Shown: in pieces, positions 7,856 to 15,421 of the stretch
How the letters are laid out: each line of letters starts with the position of its first letter
How positions within the stretch are numbered: position 1 is the stretch's first letter
Assembly (NCBI RefSeq): GCF_002263495.1
Contig: NZ_CP022753.1
Location: 4,650,001 to 4,714,000 of the forward strand
Length of the DNA stretch: 64,000 bases
Direction of reading: 5' to 3'
DNA from: Nocardiopsis gilva YIM 90087
GTDB taxonomy: Bacteria > Actinomycetota > Actinomycetes > Streptosporangiales > Streptosporangiaceae
The notes under the pieces: generated by a model
What the model was told of the DNA's origin: nothing
The model's input: the letters and a program-made list of their open reading frames with translations, nothing else
The model's database searches: none
Position numbers and translations under genes: made by a program

Positions 7856-10800
7856 CTATTTTCCTTTCTGGATTCGGCAGCAGCCGTGCAAGCGGGGAGC
7901 GGGCGTGGACGCTCCCCGCGGGGTGGTCAGGTCCTCGAATGGGGCCAGGAGCTCTGGTATCCGGTAGGACCTTCCGTCAACGAAGACGCGCTCGATCCGT
8001 GCGGCGTCGTTGATGTCGTTGAGCGGGTCGCCGTCGATGGCAAGCAGGTCCGCCCGGGCGCCTGGCCGGACGACGCCCAGGTCGGAGGCGCCCAGGCAGC
8101 GGGCCGCGTTGGTCGTGGCTGTCTGCAGGGCTTCGCGGGGGCTGAACCCGTACTTCACCATCGCGCGGAGATTCTGGTGGATGCCGACCCCGACGTCGTC
8201 GAGCGGGGCGTCGGTTCCGGCCACGACGGTTCCGCCCGCTTTGTGCACGCGGAGCAGGAGGTCGACGTCGCCCTCGGTCCACGCCTTGTTGATCTCGTTG
8301 TCCGGGGCCTCTCGGACCTTCTCCAGCAGGCGTTCGTACTCCCACCACGGGAAGAGGACCTTCGTGCGCCGGTCCTCGATGAGGTCCGGCGTCTCCAGGA
8401 ACATCTCGTGGGCGAAAAGCAGGGTGGACGAGACCCACATGTGCGATTCGCTGAGGAGCTGGATGGTGTCGTCGGCGGTTCTCCCTCCGGCGGCGCTGAG
8501 GGTTCGGGAGTAGCCGAGCCGATTGCCTCCCCCTGTGTGCTCCATGCCGTTGAGGCCGGTCGCCACCGCGGGATACAGGTAGTGCGAGACCACAGGGATA
8601 CCCGCCCGGCGCAGGTGGCGGACGAGAGTGCGTTCGAGAGCAACGGGGAGCCGCTGGTAGGACTTGACCACGTTGTAGTCGAGCCCGATGATCCGCTGCA
8701 GCTCACGCAGGAGCTGCTCCTCGGATGTCACGCAGCGCATGAATCCGAAGTAGCAACGGGAGCCGTCCAGCGGTTCTCCCGAGCCGAGGAAGCGGGGGCC
8801 CACCCGGGCACCGGAGTGGATCGCCTCGCGCGTCTCCAGCATGTGGTAAGCGGGATCGCCGGTGGACCGGCTGGTGGTGACGCCGTAGGCGAGCCAGAGG
8901 GGTCCCTGGCGGCTACCCCACTGGCGCCCCCGGAAGTGCCAGTGGTTGTGGACGTCGATGAGCCCCGGGATGACCGTCGTGGCCTCCACCGAGGGGGTGT
9001 TCTCTGGGCGCGCGTCCTCAACGGCGGTGATAACGCCGTCCTCGACGGTGATGTCGACGTCGTTCCGGTAGCCGTCGGACCGGCCGTCCCAGAGGGCGCC
9101 CGCCCGGATGACCTTCCTCGGCGGCGGGTCGGGCATCGTGCACGTGATGGGCGGAACGTACTGGCGGTCTCCGAGGAGGACCAGCTTGCCGAGGGAGAGG
9201 AACAGGACGTTCCCTTCGGCGGACACCGAGACAGAATCGGCGACCATGGGCGACAGGGCGACGGGCGCGCCGGTGACAGTCCCATCGGAGGCGACGGGTA
9301 CACGGTGGACGAGGCTCTCGATGACGGCGAGCATCGACGCGCCGTCGGGCGACCACACAGGGCCGTCGTCACCGCGGGTGGCGATCGAGCGGTGCGGGGC
9401 AACAGGCTGTGTGGTGGCCTTCCCCGTCTCGGTGTCGACGACCATGATGTGGTTGTGTCCGGCGGTGTCCCGTTCGGACGCGGCTTCGACAACGGCCATG
9501 GCTACGCGTCGACCGTCCGGCGACCAGGAGGGCTTGCCCGGGAAGTAGGTGGCCTCCGCGATCTGTCGGGTCTTCCCGGAAGCGACGTCGAGCACGTGGG
9601 TGGCACCCGACTCGTCCTGGAACGCGATCCGGTCGCCGGTGGGGGCGACGCTCGGCACCATCGCGCCATTCGGCAGGTCGGTGAGGCGCTCGTCGCCGCC
9701 GCCGAAGGTGTGCCGCCACAGGTTGGGGACGCCGCTCCGGTCGCTGGAGTAGACGATCGAACGCCCGTCGGGGAACCACGCGGGATCGGAGCTGAAGTAC
9801 CCGTCGTCGACGATCTTCTCGGCCTTCCCACCGAGCCGGAGGAGCCAGAGGGCGCCCATCGCGCGGAAGCAGACCGAGGAGGCGTCCGGAGAGAGCGCCG
9901 GGCCCGCGACTCCCCGCACGGTCGACTCCTTGGGCGGGGCGAGCGGGGTGCGGATCCGCGGCGGCCGCCCCGGCGGGGCGAGCGCGACGCTGAACGGGAT
10001 CGCCTGGAGCCCGGAGCCGTCGATGGCGCGCCGACGTATCTCGCCGTCGGCGCCGTAGGCCAGTTCCTTCCGCGAGATCCACGCGGGTGGGAGCTGCGCC
10101 GGCTCCTCATCCCGCCCGGTGAGGGCCCTCCCGTCGAGGTAGAGAGTGGCACGGGGGCCGTCGACCAGGATGTAGGCGAGTTCTCCGCCGGGCCCGTAGG
10201 AGGTTCCGCGGAACCACTGCCCCTCCGGTGCCGTGTGCAGGACCTTCCGTCGGCCGCTCGGCAGGTGCAGCGTCTCGATGGTGCCCTCCCCGGCCACGTA
10301 GGCGATCCTGTCGCCGTCGGGGTGCCAGGTGGGCGCGTGGTAGGAGCGGTCGTCATCGGCGCCGACCAGTGATCGGGGGCAGCCGCTGTCCAGGTGGAGC
10401 AGCCAGACGGCGCTGCGACCACCGGTGTCCGAGACGTGGACCAGGCGTCGTCCGTCGGGGGACACGCTCGGGTCGAGGTCGTACTGCGGGCCGCTGGTGA
10501 GCCGCTCGACCTTCCTGGACGACAGGTCTACGGCGCAGATGTCGTACGCACCGTCGCGGAACGACTGGAAGGCGACCCGCTTGCCGTCGGGGAAGAAGGA
10601 AGGCCAGGTCGCGTCCTCCGCGTCGTCCGTGAGTCGCCGGGCCGAGCCGCCGGCGACCGGGAGCAGCCACAGGCTGTTGACCGCGTCGAAGACGATGCGC
10701 CCGATGCCGCCGTGATGGGACAGGGCGATGTTGGTGGCCTGGCGGACGACCATTGCGGAGTCGTCCGCCAAAGCGAGCGGCGGGTCACGCCGATCCAGCG

Positions 10801-10858
10801 CGACCGCGCCGCCGAGCACAACGCCGCCCCTGAACAGGGTGCGTCGTGACAGTGTCAT
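7856..10858 (-). CDS. Tat-exported beta-propeller amidohydrolase
   Basis: This 1000-aa protein starts with a twin-arginine signal (SRRTLFRGG, then a hydrophobic Val/Gly/Ala stretch), so it should be exported folded. Residues about 40-600 contain repeated PSFFPDGKRVAF / PSVSPDGRRLVH / PAWFPDGRSIVY blocks typical of TolB/PD40 beta-propellers. From about residue 640 there is a metal-dependent amidohydrolase domain, with DVHNHWH, VVKSY, SHYL, GMEH and GTDAP giving the expected His, Lys and Asp ligands. Family members cleave amide or imide bonds. It lies between the FAD/methyltransferase fusion (7 nt upstream) and the GNAT gene (0 nt). Export of a hydrolase from a biosynthetic operon suggests processing of the product outside the cell, which is inference. 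Confidence 0.85.
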   Translation of the reverse strand: MTLSRRTLFRGGVVLGGAVALDRRDPPLALADDSAMVVRQATNIALSHHGGIGRIVFDAVNSLWLLPVAGGSARRLTDDAEDATWPSFFPDGKRVAFQSFRDGAYDICAVDLSSRKVERLTSGPQYDLDPSVSPDGRRLVHVSDTGGRSAVWLLHLDSGCPRSLVGADDDRSYHAPTWHPDGDRIAYVAGEGTIETLHLPSGRRKVLHTAPEGQWFRGTSYGPGGELAYILVDGPRATLYLDGRALTGRDEEPAQLPPAWISRKELAYGADGEIRRRAIDGSGLQAIPFSVALAPPGRPPRIRTPLAPPKESTVRGVAGPALSPDASSVCFRAMGALWLLRLGGKAEKIVDDGYFSSDPAWFPDGRSIVYSSDRSGVPNLWRHTFGGGDERLTDLPNGAMVPSVAPTGDRIAFQDESGATHVLDVASGKTRQIAEATYFPGKPSWSPDGRRVAMAVVEAASERDTAGHNHIMVVDTETGKATTQPVAPHRSIATRGDDGPVWSPDGASMLAVIESLVHRVPVASDGTVTGAPVALSPMVADSVSVSAEGNVLFLSLGKLVLLGDRQYVPPITCTMPDPPPRKVIRAGALWDGRSDGYRNDVDITVEDGVITAVEDARPENTPSVEATTVIPGLIDVHNHWHFRGRQWGSRQGPLWLAYGVTTSRSTGDPAYHMLETREAIHSGARVGPRFLGSGEPLDGSRCYFGFMRCVTSEEQLLRELQRIIGLDYNVVKSYQRLPVALERTLVRHLRRAGIPVVSHYLYPAVATGLNGMEHTGGGNRLGYSRTLSAAGGRTADDTIQLLSESHMWVSSTLLFAHEMFLETPDLIEDRRTKVLFPWWEYERLLEKVREAPDNEINKAWTEGDVDLLLRVHKAGGTVVAGTDAPLDDVGVGIHQNLRAMVKYGFSPREALQTATTNAARCLGASDLGVVRPGARADLLAIDGDPLNDINDAARIERVFVDGRSYRIPELLAPFEDLTTPRGASTPAPRLHGCCRIQKGK

Positions 10859-10865
10859 GGGGTCC

Positions 10866-13190
10866 TCAAGCTTCCGCGATCACGTAGCGGGGGAATCCGT
10901 CGTGGTCGGTGTGGCTGGTCAACGACGCGAATCCGGCCGACCGCAGGATGTCGATGACCTCGTCGGCCACGGCATCGTAGTGTTCGATCGCCAGCACGCC
11001 GCCCTTGCGCAGCAGCCGGACGGCAGTGGCGGCCACCGAGCGGGTGAGGTCGAGACCGTCCCATCCCGAGTAGACGGCTTCCCTGGGCTGGTGGACCGCC
11101 CACTCCGGCGGGATCTGGAGGCTGTGCGGAACGTAGGGCGGGTTGGCCGTGATCAGGTCGACACCACCCTGCAGGTCGCTGAGCAGTGCCGGGTCGGAAA
11201 CGTCGCCTTGCAGGAAGTCGACCCCGGCGGGGATACGGGCGCCCAGCTGTTCGGCGTTGCGCTTGGCACACTGGACCGCAGTGGCGGACACGTCGACACC
11301 GGTGACGGTCGCACCCGGCCGCAGATGGGCGATGGACAGGCCGATGGCGCCGGAGCCCGTGCACAGATCGACAACTCGGGGACGCTCGGCGGCGCAGCGT
11401 GCGAGTGCGTCTCGGACCATCGCCTCGGAGTGGACGCGGGGGATGAAGACGCCCTCACTGACGTCGAACTCCAGGTCGAACAGGCGCGCCCGGCCGGTGA
11501 GGTACTCCAGCGGCACCCGGTCGGCCCGTCGGCGCACCAGGGTCCGGAACGTCTCGGCCGTGTCGCCCGGGATGGCCGCGTTCAGGTCGAGGTCCTCCAC
11601 GGATCGGTCGGTCGCATGCGCGGCGAGGGCTAGCGCGTCCTTGCGGGGTGTCCACACCTGGGCCGCAGCGAGGGTCTCCTGCGCCTTCTCGACATGATCG
11701 CGCAAGGTCGGACTCTCGGAGCGCGCCGGAGGCCCGAACCGTTCCCGGCAGTTGTCGTAGTAGGAACGCATCCACTCGACCATGGTCGGGTGCAGCCGGG
11801 AGGACGCGAGCAGTTCCGGAGGCGGGGTGAACTCGGTGTCGATCTCGTCCGCCCAGCGCGTGTAGATGGGCTTGAGGTCGGCGGCCAGGTACTCCTGCCA
11901 GTCGGTCGGGATGTTCCAGTGGTGCTCGTAGCCGGTCGCCAGCATGTGCTCGACCGTGGTGTCGATGACCGTCTCCCGGGACACGCCCGCCAGCGGCGCG
12001 CGCTCGGGCGCGAACGCTTCGAGGTCCAGTTCGGGCTGGTCGCCCGACAGCCGCCCGGCGAACTCCCGGGCCAGGAGGGGCGACAGGAACAGGCCGTCGC
12101 GGTAGGTGCCGGTCATCATCCACAGGCCGTCCAGCGGTGTCTCCCCCAGCAGCGGGAAGCCGTCGAGCGACACCGGCCGGTTGCCCACGTTGATCTTGAC
12201 GATGTCGCTGGACCACAGGTTCCGGCGGATCTGCCGGTGGGCGCACCCGATCAGGAACTCCAGGTCGCGCAGGACGGGGTTGGCGAGCGGACGCGGATTG
12301 ATGATGTTGGTCGCGCCGACGTACACACGGGCCATACCGCGCGGCACGACGTGCAGGCCGCAGGCGAACGCCCGGTTGGGCGTGCGGATCACCGACTCGG
12401 GCTGCGTGCCGTCCTGGGTGGTCATCTCAACCGACACCCCGTACCCGGCGACGAGGCGGGGAATGAGGTCGCCGAGACCGGGCACCGATTCCACCAGGTC
12501 CTGCGAACCGACGCCGGACGCCAGTACAACCTGCCCGGCGCTCAGCGTCTCGCCGTTGTCCAGCACGACGCCGCTCGCCCGGTCGCCGTCGGTGACGACC
12601 GCGGTGGCTTGGGCGTCGACGACACGCACGCCGCGATCGCGGGCGGTACGTTCCAGCCGCCGCAGCAGTCGACCGGAGTCGACCGCGTGCTCGCCCGGGA
12701 TGTGCAGGGCCTCCAGCGGCCGGGAGTTGGGGTCGGGGTCGAGCCAGGCGATGTCGTCGGGGTCGACCCTCTCGTACGGCTCGTCGTACTTGTCGAGCAT
12801 GGCGCGGATCGCCGCGAAGTTGCCCGAGTCGATGTGGTCGGTGCCGACCGTGTTGAGGAGCACGGTCGTTCCGGAGGCGGTGAGGATGTCGCGTCCGTCC
12901 GAGACGCCACCGGAGATCGTCTGCAGCCATTGCGGCCAGATGTCCTTGGCCTTGAGGTCGAGGTCGAACTTGGCCTGGCCGTAGGCGTTGTCCAGCAGGG
13001 ACGTGGTGACCTCGCCGAAGCAGCCGAGCATGGCGCCGGCGGCCGAGGATGCCGCGTAGGGGCGATGGGCACGGCCCACCAGCGCGACCGACGCGTGGCG
13101 GCCGGCCAGCTCGACGGCGAGCGACGACCCGAGGGCGCCGTTGCCCACGACGATCACGTCAAAGCCCGACACGGACGTTGGGGAGTTCAT
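10866..13190 (-). CDS. FAD-dependent amine oxidase fused to a HemK-type methyltransferase
   Basis: The product (774 aa) has two enzymes in one chain. Residues about 10-400 form a DAO/glycine-oxidase-like flavoprotein with the dinucleotide motif VVGNGALGSSLA near the start and the C-terminal GTYRDGLFLSPLLA typical of this fold. Residues about 500-774 look like a complete PrmC/HemK methyltransferase: a helical N-terminal part ending in PLEYLTGRARLF, motif I DLCTGSGAIGLS near 608, and the catalytic NPPY at 683. In PrmC, NPPY binds an amide or amine nitrogen, so N-methylation is likely but not proven. It is co-transcribed with the PLP synthase (21 nt upstream). I know of no characterised pathway with this fusion. 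Confidence 0.85.
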   Translation of the reverse strand: MNSPTSVSGFDVIVVGNGALGSSLAVELAGRHASVALVGRAHRPYAASSAAGAMLGCFGEVTTSLLDNAYGQAKFDLDLKAKDIWPQWLQTISGGVSDGRDILTASGTTVLLNTVGTDHIDSGNFAAIRAMLDKYDEPYERVDPDDIAWLDPDPNSRPLEALHIPGEHAVDSGRLLRRLERTARDRGVRVVDAQATAVVTDGDRASGVVLDNGETLSAGQVVLASGVGSQDLVESVPGLGDLIPRLVAGYGVSVEMTTQDGTQPESVIRTPNRAFACGLHVVPRGMARVYVGATNIINPRPLANPVLRDLEFLIGCAHRQIRRNLWSSDIVKINVGNRPVSLDGFPLLGETPLDGLWMMTGTYRDGLFLSPLLAREFAGRLSGDQPELDLEAFAPERAPLAGVSRETVIDTTVEHMLATGYEHHWNIPTDWQEYLAADLKPIYTRWADEIDTEFTPPPELLASSRLHPTMVEWMRSYYDNCRERFGPPARSESPTLRDHVEKAQETLAAAQVWTPRKDALALAAHATDRSVEDLDLNAAIPGDTAETFRTLVRRRADRVPLEYLTGRARLFDLEFDVSEGVFIPRVHSEAMVRDALARCAAERPRVVDLCTGSGAIGLSIAHLRPGATVTGVDVSATAVQCAKRNAEQLGARIPAGVDFLQGDVSDPALLSDLQGGVDLITANPPYVPHSLQIPPEWAVHQPREAVYSGWDGLDLTRSVAATAVRLLRKGGVLAIEHYDAVADEVIDILRSAGFASLTSHTDHDGFPRYVIAEA

Positions 13191-13211
13191 CCTGGGTACT
13201 CCTGATCTCGT

Positions 13212-14447
13212 TCAGACGGTGGTGAGGTGGCGGGCGATCGACTCGATCTGGTCGGGCGTGTGACTCGCGGAGATCGCGAACCGCAGCAGCCCGGTGCCCT
13301 TGGCGACAACGGGGTAGAAGACCGGGAAGCACAGGACGCCGGCCTCGCGGAGCCGCACGGCGCTGGAGAAGGCGGCCTCTTCGCTGGGCATCTCAAGCCC
13401 GCGGATCGGCGACCGCACGCCCGCGTTGACCAGCTTCCGGTCATGCGACTGGTCGAACAGCTCGACGTTGGCCCACAGCGCCGCCTGCAGCGTGGCCACG
13501 GTCCCGTCCAGGTGCATCCGCGCCGATTCGGCGTTGGCCACCACGTGGGTGATCATGTTCGAGTGCCCGAACACCATGGGGTTGGCCTCGCGCCGCAGGA
13601 TGGTCGCGTCCTCGGCCGAGTGGGTGAGGACGAAGCCGCCGGATCCGCCGAACGCCTTCGACAGCGAACCGACCAGCAGGACCTCCGGGGGGACCCGGCC
13701 GTCCAGCGCCTCGACCGCGTATCCGGCGCCGTGCCGCCCGGTAATCGAGATGCCGTGGGCATCGTCGATGTACAGGTAGCCGCGGTGTTCGGCGACAGCC
13801 GCCCGCAGGCTACCGACGTCGATCAGCCCGCCCATGGAGCCGATGCCGTCGACGAGCACGACCGGTGTGCGGCGCTCCGCTGTGGCCCGGTTCAGCGCGT
13901 CCGTGAGCGTTTCGGGGGCATCGCTGCGGAACCTCGTCACGGGGCCGACCTGTTCGAGGACGCCCCTGATCGCCTGCATGGAGGCGTGCGCCGTCCGGTC
14001 GATGATGAAGAGCGGGCCGTCGGCGGACATCGGGTAGCCGGGGAGGACGCCCGCGCCGAGGAGCGGCAGCACGCCCAGGTGCGCGCTGCTGACCGAGTTG
14101 AACACCACGCTGGTCATGCCCGGGTAGATCTCGCCGAGCAGCTCTTCCAGTTCGTTGATCTCGGTCGGCTGCATGCTGTTGCGGGAGGACGAGAAGTGCG
14201 TTCCGTACGTGGCGAGGGCGGTACGCACCGCCTGCACCAGGCGCGGGTGGTCCTCCAGCCCCAGATACGAGCAGGAGACGAACTCGACGCATTCGCTTCC
14301 GTCGGACAGCCGCACCGTCTTGCCGGACCGGCCGGTGATCGTGTGCCCGGTCAGGCCGGCCGTCACGGCCCGGTCGTACATGTCCGTGGTGGCCGCTGAT
14401 CTGCGGGCGATCCTGCTGGTCGGCAGCACGTTGTTCATACCGGTCAC
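13212..14447 (-). CDS. alpha-oxoamine-synthase-like PLP enzyme
   Basis: This 411-aa fold-type I PLP enzyme has the AONS layout: FVSCSYLGLEDHPRL near residue 60, YIDDAHGIS with the cofactor-binding Asp and His, and GSLSKAFGG with the Schiff-base Lys264. Known relatives (BioF, KBL, ALAS, SPT, CqsA) condense an amino acid with an acyl thioester and lose CO2, giving an alpha-aminoketone. It overlaps the papC-like gene in an ATGA junction. In this operon, 4-aminophenylalanine or a derivative is a possible amino substrate. The acyl partner cannot be predicted. The N-terminus lacks any carrier-protein domain. Confidence 0.85.
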   Translation of the reverse strand: MTGMNNVLPTSRIARRSAATTDMYDRAVTAGLTGHTITGRSGKTVRLSDGSECVEFVSCSYLGLEDHPRLVQAVRTALATYGTHFSSSRNSMQPTEINELEELLGEIYPGMTSVVFNSVSSAHLGVLPLLGAGVLPGYPMSADGPLFIIDRTAHASMQAIRGVLEQVGPVTRFRSDAPETLTDALNRATAERRTPVVLVDGIGSMGGLIDVGSLRAAVAEHRGYLYIDDAHGISITGRHGAGYAVEALDGRVPPEVLLVGSLSKAFGGSGGFVLTHSAEDATILRREANPMVFGHSNMITHVVANAESARMHLDGTVATLQAALWANVELFDQSHDRKLVNAGVRSPIRGLEMPSEEAAFSSAVRLREAGVLCFPVFYPVVAKGTGLLRFAISASHTPDQIESIARHLTTV

Positions 14448-15421
14448 GTGGCTCCTCGGGTCGGGGCGTGCGTTGGCGGTTGGTGGGTCGGGGCGCGCCG
14501 GGACACCAGCGCGCCCAGGACGTGCGCGGCGTCGTCGGCGAATCCGTCGAGGTCGTCGCCGAACCAGTCGCGCAGCCGGGCGAACTCCTCGCGGAAGTCG
14601 GCGTCGTCGCCCGTCCCCACCTGGTGGTCGAGGTCCTCGATCGAGGCGAGGAGGGCCTGCCGGGCGGTGTCACCGGGCTCGCCCGAGCTCTGGATGTCCC
14701 AGTAGGTCTCTGCGTCGGCCGTGAGCACGCGGGCGGCCATGGCCAGCAGTGCCCTGGTCGGCGGCGGCGCGCAGGCGATCACGTCGGTTGGCGGGAGCCC
14801 GAGGCGGGGCAGCGCCCGGGCGAAGCCGAGGACGGCGGCGTGCGTGACCGCCTGGACGGACGTGACGTACCGGTCGTGGTCGTCGGGGTCCAGCGTGTGC
14901 ACCCGGGCGCCGGTGCCGCCGATCAGGTCGAGTAGCCGTGCGGCGGCCGGGCCGCCGCGGTCGACCGAAGCGGTCACGGTGTTGCCCGCCCAGCCGAGGG
15001 ACGGATGGAACAGCGGGTTGAGGCTCACCAGTGGCCGTGGGGCGAGCCGCTCCGCGGCGGCCTGGCGGAACCGGTGCTTGTGGGAGAGTGTCTCGACGAC
15101 GGTGGCCTCCGCGCCCACGCAGGCGTCGAGGACGTCGACGGCCGCCAGCGCGGCGCGTTCGGGCACCGAGACGATGACCATGTCGACACCGGCCAGGATC
15201 TGCCGTAGCTCGTCGGGCGGCGCGCAGATGTCGGCCCGGACGATGTCCGGACCGCGTGGCGCGCCGTGCTCCACGGGGGCGTGGGGCTCGGCCGGTGGGT
15301 GCGGGTCGACCGCCGTGATGTGCCAACCCGCCCCCGCGAGCAGGCCGCCGAACAGCCGGCCCACGTTGCCGTAGCCGACCACGGCCGCTCGGCCCGGTTC
15401 GTGCTGCTGTTGTCGGGACAT
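14444..15421 (-). CDS. papC: PapC-like 4-amino-4-deoxyprephenate dehydrogenase
   Basis: This 325-aa NAD(P)-dependent enzyme of the prephenate dehydrogenase (TyrA) family has a Rossmann motif VVGYGNVGRLFGGLLAGAG at about 13-31, then VIVSVPERA, LSHKHRFR and LNPLFHPS. PapC oxidatively decarboxylates 4-amino-4-deoxyprephenate to 4-aminophenylpyruvate. The assignment as PapC rather than TyrA rests on the adjacent PapA- and PapB-like genes. The start is the ATG at 15419-15421, which shares one base with the papA stop (TGATG). The frame is open further upstream inside papA, but that extension is not coding. The C-terminus ends in a Pro/Thr-rich tail. Confidence 0.8.
   Translation of the reverse strand: MSRQQQHEPGRAAVVGYGNVGRLFGGLLAGAGWHITAVDPHPPAEPHAPVEHGAPRGPDIVRADICAPPDELRQILAGVDMVIVSVPERAALAAVDVLDACVGAEATVVETLSHKHRFRQAAAERLAPRPLVSLNPLFHPSLGWAGNTVTASVDRGGPAAARLLDLIGGTGARVHTLDPDDHDRYVTSVQAVTHAAVLGFARALPRLGLPPTDVIACAPPPTRALLAMAARVLTADAETYWDIQSSGEPGDTARQALLASIEDLDHQVGTGDDADFREEFARLRDWFGDDLDGFADDAAHVLGALVSRRAPTHQPPTHAPTRGAT

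Noticed and set aside
7388-10372. 994-codon plus-strand frame opposite the amidohydrolase
   Set aside because: It is an antisense shadow of a well-supported gene, with no motif and no ribosome-binding site.
11694-13205. Long plus-strand frame opposite the FAD/methyltransferase fusion
   Set aside because: The composition is typical of antisense high-GC frames. The minus strand has clear motifs of two enzymes.
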